Source of the DNA: MKSF01 sp037190225
GTDB taxonomy: Bacteria > Bacteroidota > Bacteroidia > Chitinophagales > Chitinophagaceae
NCBI GenBank assembly: GCA_037190225.1
Contig: JBBCJL010000013.1
Location: 62,001-126,000 of the forward strand
DNA: 64,000 nucleotides
Direction of reading: 5' to 3'
Shown: positions 34,393 through 44,602 of the stretch, one piece after another
How the letters are laid out: every line of letters starts with the position of its first letter
How positions within the stretch are numbered: the first letter of the stretch is position 1
Made by a program: the position numbers and the translations under genes
Notes under the pieces: generated by a model
What the model was told of the DNA's origin: nothing
Databases searched by the model: none
Seen by the model: the letters and a program-made list of their open reading frames with translations, nothing else

Positions 34393-37300
34393 ATGAAGTA
34401 TTTCTATATATGTATGGTTGTGATTCTGACAACTTTTTCAAAAAGTGTGTGGGCACAGCCAGCCAATGATAACTGTAACAATGCTGCCGATATCCCTATA
34501 TCCGGCAACGGCTTCGGGCTGGGGACCTTTGTTTCTCCCAACTCCGATCTGACGTCCGCCACTATACAGGCCGGAGAGGAGTTTGCCCCTTCTATCTTCG
34601 TGGCGGCGCAGAACCAGAAATCCGTCTGGTATAAATTTACCATAGCCTCCAACAGGAAGATGACCATAAGGTTAAGGCAGGCGGGTAACACCATCGTGGC
34701 CGGGGACGTAGGCTTTGCGGTGTATTATACTACCGCCTGCCTGCCGGGCGTATCACAGCTGAGCAGCAAGCTGATCCCCCTGGAAACATTCGGCAATACG
34801 TTCCATCCCTGCGTGGATTCCGGTACCTACCTTGTACAGGTATCTTCCAAAAACAGGGCGAACGGGCTGATCTACCTGGAAGTGGTTACGGAAGCGACCA
34901 CTGCGTCTTATGATAATATGGCTGCTGCCTATGATTTCGGTGTGATGAATACGCACCGGAAAGCGGTCAGCTATGCTGTCGGCTGTCATTCGCTGGAGGG
35001 TGATGAAACCGTCTGTAATAACTTAATGGGAAATACCGGGCGTCCCAAGACCTCCTGGCACGTCTTCACAACTGCGGCTTACAATGATTATATTGATCTC
35101 GCCTTCTCCGGGAGCGCGGGCTATTTTACGGGACCTAATATCAATGAGGTGGTGGGTTACAGGGTGTTCAGGGGAGATGCCCGTACCAGCAGCTTCAATG
35201 CGCTTATTCCCGTGGGTACCTGCGATACTTTCCGGTCTGACGGCGCCACCGTTTCGCTCCGGCGCTTTTCCTGCGGCATACTGCTGCCCAATACAACTTA
35301 TTCCGTTCAGCTGATATTCAGCAACGCTTTCAATCATAATATCAAGCTCGGCATTTTTGCCGGGGGCACCCAGGCATCCGGGGGGCCGCAGCCTGCTACG
35401 ACCTCGATTACTGCCAATAATGCGCTCGGTGTACTGGCCAACGGTACGGTAACGCGCACAGACTACTTTGCCTGTAACGCGCTGCACCAGAACAATGCCT
35501 GCGGACCTACCAAGCCGGCCGGCGGTGTGGTGTACGGCGGTGTAAACTATAATGTCAGCTCCTACTTTACCTTCAGCACCACCACCGAAGGTACCGTGAC
35601 CATCCAGACCGCCTTGCTGCCTGCTGCGCCTGCCTGCGGCGGCAGGCTGATCCGTGTATTCAATACCGGCCTTACGAGTAACTGTAACAGCCTGACCATG
35701 GCCAATCTGTATGATGAGTTTACGGACGGTAAGGTGCTGAACTGTTTACCCCCGGGTAACTATACGATACAGGTATTGAGCAGCGTGGCGCAGAATACTG
35801 TGACCAACGCGGAAATACAGACCAGTACGGCGCTTACCTGCATCAGGGGCAACCTGGGACGCGGGTTCACCCTGACCGTTACCAAGGCTAACAGCGCGGG
35901 TTCGCTCTTCAGGCTGCACCAGGCCGGCGCATTCAACAATATCAACAACGGGCTGCCGCTCGCTAATAATACGACCCTAACATCCATAAGGGATACCTTC
36001 GGCTGCACACGTACCGTATTGCCCAATAATACGGCCTGCAATACCACGACACAGTATAATAAAGCGAAATACCGCCAGCTGGTGCTGAATGACAGCGGTA
36101 CGCTGACGGTCAGCGACCTGCCGGTCAGTGTCAATGTCAACGGACAGCAGCGCTTCTTTTCCTATGAATTATTCCAGGGCGACGCCAACAGCCTTGCTAC
36201 CGCGCAGAATGTGTGGAACTACCCGCAGCGGATCAATGGACTTACTTCGGTAGCGTCCTGCATTACCCAGACCAATACCTTCAGCGGCTGCCTGCTGCCC
36301 GGGCAATACACTTTTGTGGAATACGGCAATGATACGCTCACCGGCACATCGTCCCAGCCCCGGTTCTTCTTTAAAAAGCCGGTCTCTGCTTTCGGCAACT
36401 GGAATGCACCCAATAATATGGGTGATGTGGTGAGCCTGGTGGGTCCGTCCGGGGGTAATGTAACAGCGACTCCCGATACCTTTACCTGCAGCAATAATGC
36501 GATCACCATTGGGGGCATCGCTCCCTGCGGCGGCTATACCAAAGCCATGTACCGGGAATTTTATGTCAGTGATTCGCTCTTTTTAAGGATACAATCCTCC
36601 AACAGCGCCCATCAGCTCGGCTTTTTCAGAGGCCGTATCTCTACCCAGGGCCCTAACGCACTGCAGCCCGTATGGACCTGCTTTACCAACCGGCAGACCC
36701 TGCCCTGTGAGTTTATAGCGCCGGGATGGTACACGGTGGTGTCCTATGGTATGGGCGCCTCTTACGGTATCAACAATATAACGCCCAACCATGTCAATAC
36801 GCAGAACAATATCACCCTTACGATCTCCTTTGACTGCAAGGGTCCCAGGTTCAACAGGCCCCATAAGGCGGCTGTGGACTCCCTGACCGGCAATCCTTTC
36901 CTGGTCACCTGGAACCAGGCCGCCGATACGGGTGCCTATCCGAATACCGCTGTTGAGTACACGCTGCCCACCGAATATTTCAACTGTACGGCAGATACCC
37001 CGTTCGTATATACCGGGAACTGCGGCGGCCAGTCCTACTCTAAAGTAGCGTATTATGTATTCCGCATCATACAGGAAAGCTATGTGAATGTCCTTGTAAA
37101 TGAGCCTTATTATACCAAGGTATATGCCGGCAATATCAGGCAGGATTCCATCGCGTTCATCAATGCCACGCCGGTATCGGCCTGCGTGCGCACTAACCAG
37201 CGCCTGGAGATATGCCGCATGCAGCCGGGCATCTATACGCTGGTCATCTATGCCAATAACGGCTGCCTGGAGCTGACGCCTAAAATAAGCATAGATAAGG

Positions 37301-40300
37301 TGGGCATTTCCCGTTTCGACTTTGCCAGGAACGCCTATGACTTTGACGTCATACAGCCTAACAATACCTACCAGTCCGGCAGGACAGGGGATATCAATCC
37401 CCAGCATCCCGGCAGGGCGGCCAGCAGTGACTTCTTCTTCTGCACCACGGGAGCCTATACCTCCGATCCTGCGGATGCGGCCTGCCTGACCAATGTGAAC
37501 AATGCCGTATATACCCTGCCCAATACCAATAAGGTGCTATTTGGCACCTCTTCCGGCTCCTATACCGTAAGAAGGAACCTTTGGTACACTTTCGTGGTGG
37601 ACAGGCCCGGTAAGTACACGGTAAAGATAGATTCCAAAACCCCGGATAAGACCCAGCAGGTACCCTTTGCCATTTATAAATCGGATGTGGACGGTAACCT
37701 CACGTTCCAGCAGGTGGTGAGCGGCGGCCTGGTGGATTCCTCCTTTGCCCAGGGGCTTACCCTGAGAGGTACGAATCTGAATACTGCCTGTGGCAGCTTT
37801 GTGAACGAATACACCTTTACGGTCACCGATTGTGAGCTCAACGGCAGGGAAAGGTATTATATCCTGGCCAATAACAGGAATGACAACTCTTTACAGTTCA
37901 CTCCCAATCTTAATTACCAGATTGATGTAGCGGTGAAGCTGGATACCGCCAATGCCTCCTTTGGCAATGCCAATGACTTTTATATTACCGCGGGCAATAT
38001 CGGCACGCTCAATATCGGCAGCAACAACGGCAATACGGCCTCCTACCAGTGCGCGACCCGGAATGCCAGCTATCCTGTTCCGCTTGCTCCCTGCGCACAG
38101 AAAACATTATGGTACAGATTTGCCATTCCTGCCAATACTTCGGGAGATGTGAAGATCCGCCTGAATATCAACGGGACGTCCTATGCCTACAATGCCAGCG
38201 ACTTCCTGCTTTTCAGGGAGGTGGTGCCCAACGATTCTACCGCCACAGGCCTGAGCGAAGTGCCGCTGCAGGATATCGCCAATTACCGCCGGACCTGTAT
38301 CCAGGGCGGTACGTATTACCTGCTGCTGACGGGATGTAACAGGACCAGCGAATTTGTTACGCCGGAGATCGTTTTCGATACCCTGACCGGCGATTTCTGC
38401 TACAATGCCGTACCTGTCAACGTGCTGGGTCCCGGCAACGCTTCCGCTACCGTTTCGGTGGATTGCCACACGATAGGAACGGATTACGGGGAGTTTGCAT
38501 CCACCCTTACCTGTCCTCCCAACGGCATAACGAGCGACTACAAGACTTCCTGGTATAAGATCAATATCCAGAGCCTCGATACCTTTGACATCCGGGTTTC
38601 CCTTACGGAGAATCTGAACGCCAATGCCAACCAGATCTTTTACAGGATGATGACGGGCGGATGTAACGCCATGATAGAGCAGAGCTGTGTGCAGGATATC
38701 CAGACCCAGAATACTTACTTCTGCGTTATGCCGAATACGGATTATTATATCCAGGTCTTCACGCCGGTATATGCCTACGGCAACACGCCTACCACCGGCA
38801 CCGTTACCCTGAACCTGAATGCCAGCAATCACGTTGATACCTGCGCGCCGGTCAGTCCCTGCCTGCTCAACGCCAACTTTACCGTAAGCCGGGACTGTGA
38901 CTCTGTATTCATTACCAACTACAGCACCTATGGGTCCTCCATACAATATCACTGGGATTTCGGTGATGGCTCAGGCACTTCCACGGCTATCAATCCTGCC
39001 TACAGGTACCCGGCCTTACCGGTGGATTCTGCCTATACCATTACGTTAAGGCTGATCAATACGGATTGTAATGATACTGCCTTTGCCTTCCGGAATATAA
39101 CCGTACCGGCAAGACCGGACGTGAACCTGGGCCCCGATACGATGATCTGTAATACAGAGGACAGCATCACCCTGAACGTCTTCTTCCCGGGTTCCACCTA
39201 CTTATGGAGCACCAGTGCTACCGGCCAGTCCGTCAGGGTGGGCGCACCCGGTCTTCAGACCTATTTTGTTGCGGTCACTTATAATGGCTGTGCCTATACG
39301 GATACCATACGCATCTTTAAAACCATCCTGGCCCCGGATACTCTTGAAACCTACAATATCTGCGGGGTGCAGGATACCGTTACGCTCAATGCCACAAGGC
39401 AGGGAGGCACCTATACCTACCTGTGGAATACCACGGAGATTACCGCAGCTATACGGACTAGCCAGGCAGGCTGGTACACCGCGGCTATATCGGACGGGTA
39501 TTGTTCCGTTACGGACAGCTTCAGGGTGCTGGACAGGAGAGACAGCGTATTCGTGTCGGATTCGGCCTGTGCCAATACGCTTCCTTTTTCCTGGAATAAT
39601 ATATCCGTAAACAGCTTCGGGGCCAATGTCGCGTCCTTTATAGCCCTCAACCGGTTCGGGTGTGACAGTGTGGCCGTGCTGAGCCTTTATGCCAAACAGG
39701 TGGACACCACCCCTGTTTTCGATACCACCTGCGCTTCCGCCCTGCCCTATGTATTCTATGGTAGTAATATCAATTCGGCGGGCATATACAGCCATACGCT
39801 GACCAACAGGCTGGGTTGCGACTCGGTTATACGTTTGACCCTGACCGTGCACCCTTCCTACAATGATACCCTGCCCGTAAGTATCTGTAACGGGGATTCT
39901 TTCGTATTCAACGGGGTGAGCCATAGGGCGGCAGGCTTTTATAACCACCCGTTCAATTCATCCCTGGGCTGTGACTCTCTGGTGACCTTACGCCTTACTA
40001 TCAGTCCTTACCTGACACGGACACAATACGATACGATTTGCTACGGCACCACCTATACGCTGCCTTCCAGCAGGGTAGTGGGCAATCCCGGCATATATTA
40101 TGATACGCTTTCCGGCTCCAGCAGCTGTGATTCCGTTATCACCACCCACCTGTTTGTAAGACCGCAGAATACTGCTGTTGCCGCTGTTACCATCTGCCGC
40201 AGCCAGCTGCCTTATTCCTGGAATGGCATAGTGGTAACCGCAGGCGGTAACGGGGTAGCTACCTATACCACGGCAGACCGCTATGGCTGTGACAGCACCA

Positions 40301-41901
40301 CCACACTGAACCTCACGGTCAATCCTGCGGATACCACCAGGCTGACGGAAAGCGTATGCTCCAGCACACTGCCTTATAATTTCTTCGGCACCAACCTTAC
40401 CTCGGGCGGTACCTATAGCCACATGCTGACCAACAGGTATAATTGCGACTCGCTTATCATTCTGGACCTTACCGTATTGCCTGCTTTCCGTGATACCACC
40501 TTTACCGCTATCTGTACGGGCGATTCGTTCAGCTTCCAGGGACGCTGGTACCTGAGCGGCGGCATCTATACAGTTCCGTATGTAACAGCCGGCGGCTGTG
40601 ATTCCATAAAGGTGCTGAGCCTGACCGTGAACCCTAGATCACCGAGACCGGTAGTAACATCCCCTGTAAGGTATTGTGCCGGCGCAACGGCAGCGCCCGT
40701 TTCCGCAACGGGTACCAATATCCTGTGGTACACCTCCCTGAACGGGGCAGGCATGCCTGCTGCTCCTGTACCGAATACCGGCGTTCCCGGCAGGACGGTA
40801 TTTTATGTGACACAGAGCACCAACGGGTGTGAAAGCTATAAGGATTCCGTTGAGGTCTTTGTATCAGAAAAATTAACACCTGACTTTATGATCCTGCCCG
40901 ACAGCGTGATCTGCGCTTCAGATACGCTGCTGGTGATCTATACAGGGCAGACCCGCAATGGTGCGGTGTACCGGTGGAGCTGGAACGGCGCTTCATCTGT
41001 GTCAGACCTTCACCCGGATTACAGGGTGAGCTGGTCGCTTGATGGTATGAAAAGGATCAGTGTGTATGTGGATAACAACGGGTGTATCGGTGATACCGTA
41101 TATAAGGATGTAAGGGTCAATAAATCCTGGGCGAAACCTTCGGTGAGCCATAAGCAGCATTATTGCACCGGGGACGAAGTAAACCTGAAGGTAACACCGG
41201 GCTATACGGATGATGCCGTCTATCACTGGACCTATAACGGTGATAATATGACCGCCGGGGAACAGCTGACACTGCAAGTGTTTGATCCGGGCTGGCATTA
41301 CTTCACGCTCTATGTGGACGGCGGTAACGGCTGCCTGTCCGGGATGCTGCGTGACAGCTTCTACGTATCAGGGTTCCCTGAATTCACGCTGAAATCCAGC
41401 ACTGTTGCCATTTGTGAGAATGATACGGTATTCCTCAGCGTGCCGTGGAGCGATGAGGTGAAATATACATTCGGGCCGTCCATCTATTTCCCTGACGGCC
41501 TCAGGGATGAAGTGCCCGGCTATAAGTCCGCGTTTATCCATAAACCAGGCTATGTTTATGCGATCGCCACCAACAGTTTTGGCTGTGAATGGCAGGATTC
41601 CCTGTTTATTGATACGGAAGTCTGCTGCGACCTGTTTGTGCCCAATGCCTTCTCGCCTAACGGTGACGGGCTGAATGATGAGCTGCAGCTGCTGGCATCG
41701 AACCTGCAGACCGTTCAGAAATTCGCTATCTACAACAGGTATGGAGAGCTGGTATTCTCTGCCGCCAGCCAGCATGACAAATGGGATGGAACGTACAGGG
41801 GTAAAGCCGCGGATATGGGCGTTTACCATTACTACCTGGTATATATCTGCAGTGACGGTACGGAGCATATCAAGAGAGGCCAGATACATCTTATAAGATA
41901 A
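34393..41901 (+). CDS. Giant secreted multidomain protein with PKD, tandem GCDS repeats and T9SS type B tail
   Basis: A 2502-aa exported protein. Signal peptide residues 1-22 (SVWA-Q). Residues ~25-1480 contain about eight large Cys-rich modules of 150-190 aa, each with a CxxxLPPGxYTxxV-like ending. A PKD domain is at ~1515-1570 (YHWDFGDGSGT), an Ig-like unit at ~1577-1645, seven tandem ~52-aa repeats at ~1717-2082 with a G-x-x-S-x-x ... GCDS core, and three further Ig-like domains to ~2410. The C-terminus (LFVPNAFSPNGDGLNDEL to the end) is the CHU_C/TIGR04131 type B T9SS domain, as in gliding adhesins such as SprB. Surface adhesion is a reasonable inference; nothing enzymatic is seen. Confidence 0.85.
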   Translation: MKYFYICMVVILTTFSKSVWAQPANDNCNNAADIPISGNGFGLGTFVSPNSDLTSATIQAGEEFAPSIFVAAQNQKSVWYKFTIASNRKMTIRLRQAGNTIVAGDVGFAVYYTTACLPGVSQLSSKLIPLETFGNTFHPCVDSGTYLVQVSSKNRANGLIYLEVVTEATTASYDNMAAAYDFGVMNTHRKAVSYAVGCHSLEGDETVCNNLMGNTGRPKTSWHVFTTAAYNDYIDLAFSGSAGYFTGPNINEVVGYRVFRGDARTSSFNALIPVGTCDTFRSDGATVSLRRFSCGILLPNTTYSVQLIFSNAFNHNIKLGIFAGGTQASGGPQPATTSITANNALGVLANGTVTRTDYFACNALHQNNACGPTKPAGGVVYGGVNYNVSSYFTFSTTTEGTVTIQTALLPAAPACGGRLIRVFNTGLTSNCNSLTMANLYDEFTDGKVLNCLPPGNYTIQVLSSVAQNTVTNAEIQTSTALTCIRGNLGRGFTLTVTKANSAGSLFRLHQAGAFNNINNGLPLANNTTLTSIRDTFGCTRTVLPNNTACNTTTQYNKAKYRQLVLNDSGTLTVSDLPVSVNVNGQQRFFSYELFQGDANSLATAQNVWNYPQRINGLTSVASCITQTNTFSGCLLPGQYTFVEYGNDTLTGTSSQPRFFFKKPVSAFGNWNAPNNMGDVVSLVGPSGGNVTATPDTFTCSNNAITIGGIAPCGGYTKAMYREFYVSDSLFLRIQSSNSAHQLGFFRGRISTQGPNALQPVWTCFTNRQTLPCEFIAPGWYTVVSYGMGASYGINNITPNHVNTQNNITLTISFDCKGPRFNRPHKAAVDSLTGNPFLVTWNQAADTGAYPNTAVEYTLPTEYFNCTADTPFVYTGNCGGQSYSKVAYYVFRIIQESYVNVLVNEPYYTKVYAGNIRQDSIAFINATPVSACVRTNQRLEICRMQPGIYTLVIYANNGCLELTPKISIDKVGISRFDFARNAYDFDVIQPNNTYQSGRTGDINPQHPGRAASSDFFFCTTGAYTSDPADAACLTNVNNAVYTLPNTNKVLFGTSSGSYTVRRNLWYTFVVDRPGKYTVKIDSKTPDKTQQVPFAIYKSDVDGNLTFQQVVSGGLVDSSFAQGLTLRGTNLNTACGSFVNEYTFTVTDCELNGRERYYILANNRNDNSLQFTPNLNYQIDVAVKLDTANASFGNANDFYITAGNIGTLNIGSNNGNTASYQCATRNASYPVPLAPCAQKTLWYRFAIPANTSGDVKIRLNINGTSYAYNASDFLLFREVVPNDSTATGLSEVPLQDIANYRRTCIQGGTYYLLLTGCNRTSEFVTPEIVFDTLTGDFCYNAVPVNVLGPGNASATVSVDCHTIGTDYGEFASTLTCPPNGITSDYKTSWYKINIQSLDTFDIRVSLTENLNANANQIFYRMMTGGCNAMIEQSCVQDIQTQNTYFCVMPNTDYYIQVFTPVYAYGNTPTTGTVTLNLNASNHVDTCAPVSPCLLNANFTVSRDCDSVFITNYSTYGSSIQYHWDFGDGSGTSTAINPAYRYPALPVDSAYTITLRLINTDCNDTAFAFRNITVPARPDVNLGPDTMICNTEDSITLNVFFPGSTYLWSTSATGQSVRVGAPGLQTYFVAVTYNGCAYTDTIRIFKTILAPDTLETYNICGVQDTVTLNATRQGGTYTYLWNTTEITAAIRTSQAGWYTAAISDGYCSVTDSFRVLDRRDSVFVSDSACANTLPFSWNNISVNSFGANVASFIALNRFGCDSVAVLSLYAKQVDTTPVFDTTCASALPYVFYGSNINSAGIYSHTLTNRLGCDSVIRLTLTVHPSYNDTLPVSICNGDSFVFNGVSHRAAGFYNHPFNSSLGCDSLVTLRLTISPYLTRTQYDTICYGTTYTLPSSRVVGNPGIYYDTLSGSSSCDSVITTHLFVRPQNTAVAAVTICRSQLPYSWNGIVVTAGGNGVATYTTADRYGCDSTTTLNLTVNPADTTRLTESVCSSTLPYNFFGTNLTSGGTYSHMLTNRYNCDSLIILDLTVLPAFRDTTFTAICTGDSFSFQGRWYLSGGIYTVPYVTAGGCDSIKVLSLTVNPRSPRPVVTSPVRYCAGATAAPVSATGTNILWYTSLNGAGMPAAPVPNTGVPGRTVFYVTQSTNGCESYKDSVEVFVSEKLTPDFMILPDSVICASDTLLVIYTGQTRNGAVYRWSWNGASSVSDLHPDYRVSWSLDGMKRISVYVDNNGCIGDTVYKDVRVNKSWAKPSVSHKQHYCTGDEVNLKVTPGYTDDAVYHWTYNGDNMTAGEQLTLQVFDPGWHYFTLYVDGGNGCLSGMLRDSFYVSGFPEFTLKSSTVAICENDTVFLSVPWSDEVKYTFGPSIYFPDGLRDEVPGYKSAFIHKPGYVYAIATNSFGCEWQDSLFIDTEVCCDLFVPNAFSPNGDGLNDELQLLASNLQTVQKFAIYNRYGELVFSAASQHDKWDGTYRGKAADMGVYHYYLVYICSDGTEHIKRGQIHLIR
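39541..40638 (+). repeat. Seven tandem ~52-residue coding repeats (GCDS modules)
   Basis: Period about 156 bases. Each unit has an N-terminal xDTxxxxxCxxxLPYxxxG stretch, a GxYSHxLTNRxxC/GCDS core, and an LxLTV end. Sequence similarity is clear at protein level and lower at DNA level, so the duplication is old. One extra copy of this module occurs in the 677-aa protein at 12.8-14.9 kb. Confidence 0.8.
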
Positions 41902-41909
41902 TTACTATG

Positions 41910-41955
41910 CGAATGGCGTGAGATTTTTGAAAAGTTTCACGCCATTCGTGTATAA
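41910..41955 (+). terminator. Terminator after the giant protein gene
   Basis: CGAATGGCGTGA (41910-41921) and TCACGCCATTCG (41937-41948), a perfect 12-bp stem with a T- and A-rich loop, 8 bases past the stop codon. There is no T run directly after it, only TGTATAATG, so it may be an end-stabilising hairpin. Confidence 0.65.
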
Positions 41956-42076
41956 TGTATTATTATTTTTTACAAAATTTGTAAGCTTAACGCTTAGATC
42001 AGCAAAACCGGGTTGCGTGGTAAAGGTTTCCCCGTCCGGCTGTCTGCGCTCTGCATAAAATCACAGAACCACCGCT

Positions 42077-42652
42077 ATGTCAGATATTTTATACCATGTT
42101 TATCAATACCCGGGCTTAAAGGAGACGGACATTGAAGAGATCATACGCCACCATAAAAAACGGACCGCCAGGAAGGGAGATCATATCCTGAAGCAGGGCC
42201 AGGTCAGCAAATCATACTGGATCCTGGAAGCAGGGCTGATCCGCTCCTTTGTGATCGATACGGACGGCAACGAGATCACAACGGAATTCTATACAGACGG
42301 GGAAGTGGTGATAGAAGTGGCTTCTGTTTTCAAGCAGGAGCCGACACAGGAAACATTCCAGGCATTGACGGACTGTGAGCTGTGGGAGATCAATTTCGAG
42401 GACTTCCAGGCGGCATTTGTCCGGATACCGGCATTTGCGGAGTGGGGAAGAATGTGGATGACCTTTGCCCTGACGCTGCAGAAGGACCGGATGCTCAATA
42501 TGATCACCCAGCCCGCCCAGCACCGCTACAGCCTGCTCCTGGAGCAGAAGCCGATGATCATCCAGCAGGCTCCCCTGAAATATATCGCTTCCTACCTGGG
42601 CGTAACGGATACCTCCCTCAGCAGGATAAGAAAGGATATACTGAAGCATTGA
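42077..42652 (+). CDS. Crp/Fnr family transcriptional regulator
   Basis: A 191-aa cytoplasmic regulator. Residues ~10-125 form a cyclic-nucleotide-binding-like barrel (KGDHILKQGQVSKSYWILEAGLIRSFV, FYTDGEVVIE). The C-terminus has a short winged helix-turn-helix with recognition helix VTDTSLSRIRKDIL. The cysteines needed for an FNR iron-sulfur cluster are absent, so it is closer to the Bacteroidota-specific Crp-like proteins with unknown effector. A palindrome-rich stretch (41970-41996) lies about 80 bases upstream and might be an operator. The DUF6157 gene follows by 22 bases. Confidence 0.85.
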   Translation: MSDILYHVYQYPGLKETDIEEIIRHHKKRTARKGDHILKQGQVSKSYWILEAGLIRSFVIDTDGNEITTEFYTDGEVVIEVASVFKQEPTQETFQALTDCELWEINFEDFQAAFVRIPAFAEWGRMWMTFALTLQKDRMLNMITQPAQHRYSLLLEQKPMIIQQAPLKYIASYLGVTDTSLSRIRKDILKH

Positions 42653-42674
42653 CCCCATTTAAACAACCGGATAT

Positions 42675-43091
42675 ATGAAGCAGCATACCACTGATTATTT
42701 CAATACCCTCATCACTGTATCTGAAGATTGCAAATACCCGCAAGGTACCATGCCTGTGGAAAAGCAGGGTAAAAAGACCGTCGCCGGATACCAGTATGAG
42801 CAGCTGGCCGGGCACCCCTTTGCCTACACTTCGGATGATGTATTGTTTGATGTATATGCGGCCAGGAATGATATCCCCGCACGTGAGCATAAGGAAGAAA
42901 GATCCCGCTTTTTCTCGAAAGGACAGCCCTGTATGCGCACTTCCCCGCTTGCCAAAACCTATGGTTGGGGGATATATTTTAATGCGGAAGGCCGTGTGAA
43001 GCTGGTAGACAGCGCCTCTGAAGAATACCGGCGATTGCTGCAGGATGATACGGTAAAGAAGGTGCCGGCTATGCGCTCTTCCCGGTCATAA
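42675..43091 (+). CDS. DUF6157 family protein
   Basis: A 138-aa cytoplasmic protein matching the DUF6157 family over its length: TTDYFNTLITVSEDCKYPQGTMP at the N-terminus, YEQLAGHPFAYTSDDVLFDVYAAR in the middle, and RSRFFSKGQPCMRTSPLAKTYGWGIYFN near the end. The function is unknown. It lies directly after the Crp/Fnr-type regulator (22-base gap), suggesting co-transcription and perhaps control by it. Confidence 0.8.
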   Translation: MKQHTTDYFNTLITVSEDCKYPQGTMPVEKQGKKTVAGYQYEQLAGHPFAYTSDDVLFDVYAARNDIPAREHKEERSRFFSKGQPCMRTSPLAKTYGWGIYFNAEGRVKLVDSASEEYRRLLQDDTVKKVPAMRSSRS

Positions 43092-43212
43092 GCTCCCGGC
43101 TGCATGGTACAGGAGCGGGTTTATACAGCTACTTTCCCATTGATTTCCTTTACGGCGGGCTGAATCCCGTTCTGTTACAACGGATATGGAGCAATTGGCT
43201 TATATTTGTTTT

Positions 43213-44352
43213 ATGCAAAAGCATGTTTTACCATTAAGCGCTGTCACGGCAGCCATAGCAGATGCTATTGATGTTTATTTTGACCGGCAGGTGCTGACAG
43301 TAAAGGGAGAGATCACGGATGTCAAGAAATATCCCCAGAAGAAATGGTGCTTCCTGAAATTGCTGGAAAAGCAGGGCGATGCTATTCAGACGGAGCTGAA
43401 GGCCGTCTTCTGGAGCACCGGGTACGGAAGCATCGCCAGGTTTGAGCAGCAGACCGGCCGGAAGTTCGCTGACGGGCTGGAGGTGATCTGCGATGTCATG
43501 GTAAAATACCATCCGAGGTTCGGGCTGAGCCTTGAAATACTGGATATTGATACCGCCCATACTATCGGGAACCTGGAGCTGGAGCGCCAGCGTACCATAG
43601 AGCGGCTGATCGCCGGCAGCAGCTTCGTCAGTGCCAGGGACGGGGAGCTGGTGACCTTTAACCAGTCGCTGCAGCTGCCTTCCGTTATTAAGAGCATAGC
43701 GGTGATTGCGCCCCCTGATTCCGACGGGCTGCGGGACTTTATAAAGGAGATCACCCAGAACAGCTATGGTTATGCTTTCAGGCTGGAGATAATGGAAACC
43801 CAGGTGCAGGGAGATGCCGCCGCAGCACAGCTATTGAAGGCCATACGCGCCATAGCGGACCGTCCCGGCCGGTATGATGCCCTGGCCATAGTGCGCGGGG
43901 GCGGGTCCAATACAGACTTTAAGCCTTTTGACCATTACGATGTATGCGAGGCCATTGCCGCCTGCCCGGTGCCTGTATTTACGGGCATAGGACATGACCG
44001 GAATACCAGCATCGCTGATATGATGGGACGGCAGCTTAAAACACCTACCAAGGTAGCCAACTACTTTGTTGAGCACAATATGAAGTTCGAAGATAAGGTG
44101 GAGCAGCTGTACCAGCGGCTGCTCCTGGCCGTTCACCGTAAGATAAGCGGACTTAAGGAGCAGCTGAAATATATTGACAGGACGCTGGAGCAGCTCCACC
44201 CCCAGAAGGTACTGAATAAGGGATACGCGCTGATACGGCAGGAAGGAGAGATCGTAGAGGATATATCGGCCCTTAAGATCCATGATACCATTGATATCCA
44301 GACCAGGCAGCATATGATAAAGGCCATCATTAAAAATATTGAAACGTTATGA
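43213..44352 (+). CDS. xseA: Exodeoxyribonuclease VII large subunit
   Basis: A 379-aa subunit of the single-strand-specific exonuclease that degrades DNA in both directions. The N-terminal OB-fold (ITDVKKYPQKKWCFLKLLEK) is followed by the catalytic domain, in which RGGGSNTDFKPFD (the G-rich block) and GIGHDRNTSIADMMG are the conserved motifs. A C-terminal helical region contacts XseB. I prefer the ATG at 43213 (MQKHVLPLSAVT) over the one at 43186 because it fits family starts. The stop overlaps the xseB start by four bases (ATGA), the usual coupling. Confidence 0.93.
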   Translation: MQKHVLPLSAVTAAIADAIDVYFDRQVLTVKGEITDVKKYPQKKWCFLKLLEKQGDAIQTELKAVFWSTGYGSIARFEQQTGRKFADGLEVICDVMVKYHPRFGLSLEILDIDTAHTIGNLELERQRTIERLIAGSSFVSARDGELVTFNQSLQLPSVIKSIAVIAPPDSDGLRDFIKEITQNSYGYAFRLEIMETQVQGDAAAAQLLKAIRAIADRPGRYDALAIVRGGGSNTDFKPFDHYDVCEAIAACPVPVFTGIGHDRNTSIADMMGRQLKTPTKVANYFVEHNMKFEDKVEQLYQRLLLAVHRKISGLKEQLKYIDRTLEQLHPQKVLNKGYALIRQEGEIVEDISALKIHDTIDIQTRQHMIKAIIKNIETL

Positions 44353-44537
44353 CAGAGCAATTTGAATTTGATGACGCTTACCAGGAGCTGCTTCGCCTGG
44401 TAAATGAAATAGAAAGCGACAATGTTGCGTTAAAGGATATGGCACGGAAGATAGCGGAAGCCAAAGTCCTGGTACAGCAATGTGAGCAGCAGCTGCGTAC
44501 TGCCGGAGATGCCGTGGAACGCCAGGAGGAGCAGTGA
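44349..44537 (+). CDS. xseB: Exodeoxyribonuclease VII small subunit
   Basis: A 62-aa partner of XseA. FDDAYQELLRLVNEIESDNVALKDMARKIAEA is the helical family signature, and the C-terminal part (VLVQQCEQQLRTAGDAVERQ) completes the antiparallel helical bundle. The length is normal. Translationally coupled to xseA. The next gene, an ABC ATPase, starts 65 bases on, so xseAB may be followed by internal read-through. Confidence 0.92.
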   Translation: MTEQFEFDDAYQELLRLVNEIESDNVALKDMARKIAEAKVLVQQCEQQLRTAGDAVERQEEQ

Positions 44538-44602
44538 TATTCTGATGTGCGGTCCTGGCAGCGGCAGGCACATATAACTATTTTCAGAAGCAACGATTAT
44601 AT

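Noticed and set aside
36583..39948. Several 250-280-codon minus-strand frames under the giant gene
   Set aside because: Antisense shadows of repetitive coding sequence; no start-site or domain support.
39541..40638. Possible CRISPR-like array because of regular spacing
   Set aside because: The periodicity is in protein-coding repeats of ~156 bases without identical direct repeats; no cas genes are present.
43201..43208. TATATTTG matching the -7 element just before xseA
   Set aside because: It lies within 5 bases of the preferred start codon, so the transcript would have no leader, and no -33 element lies at the right distance.
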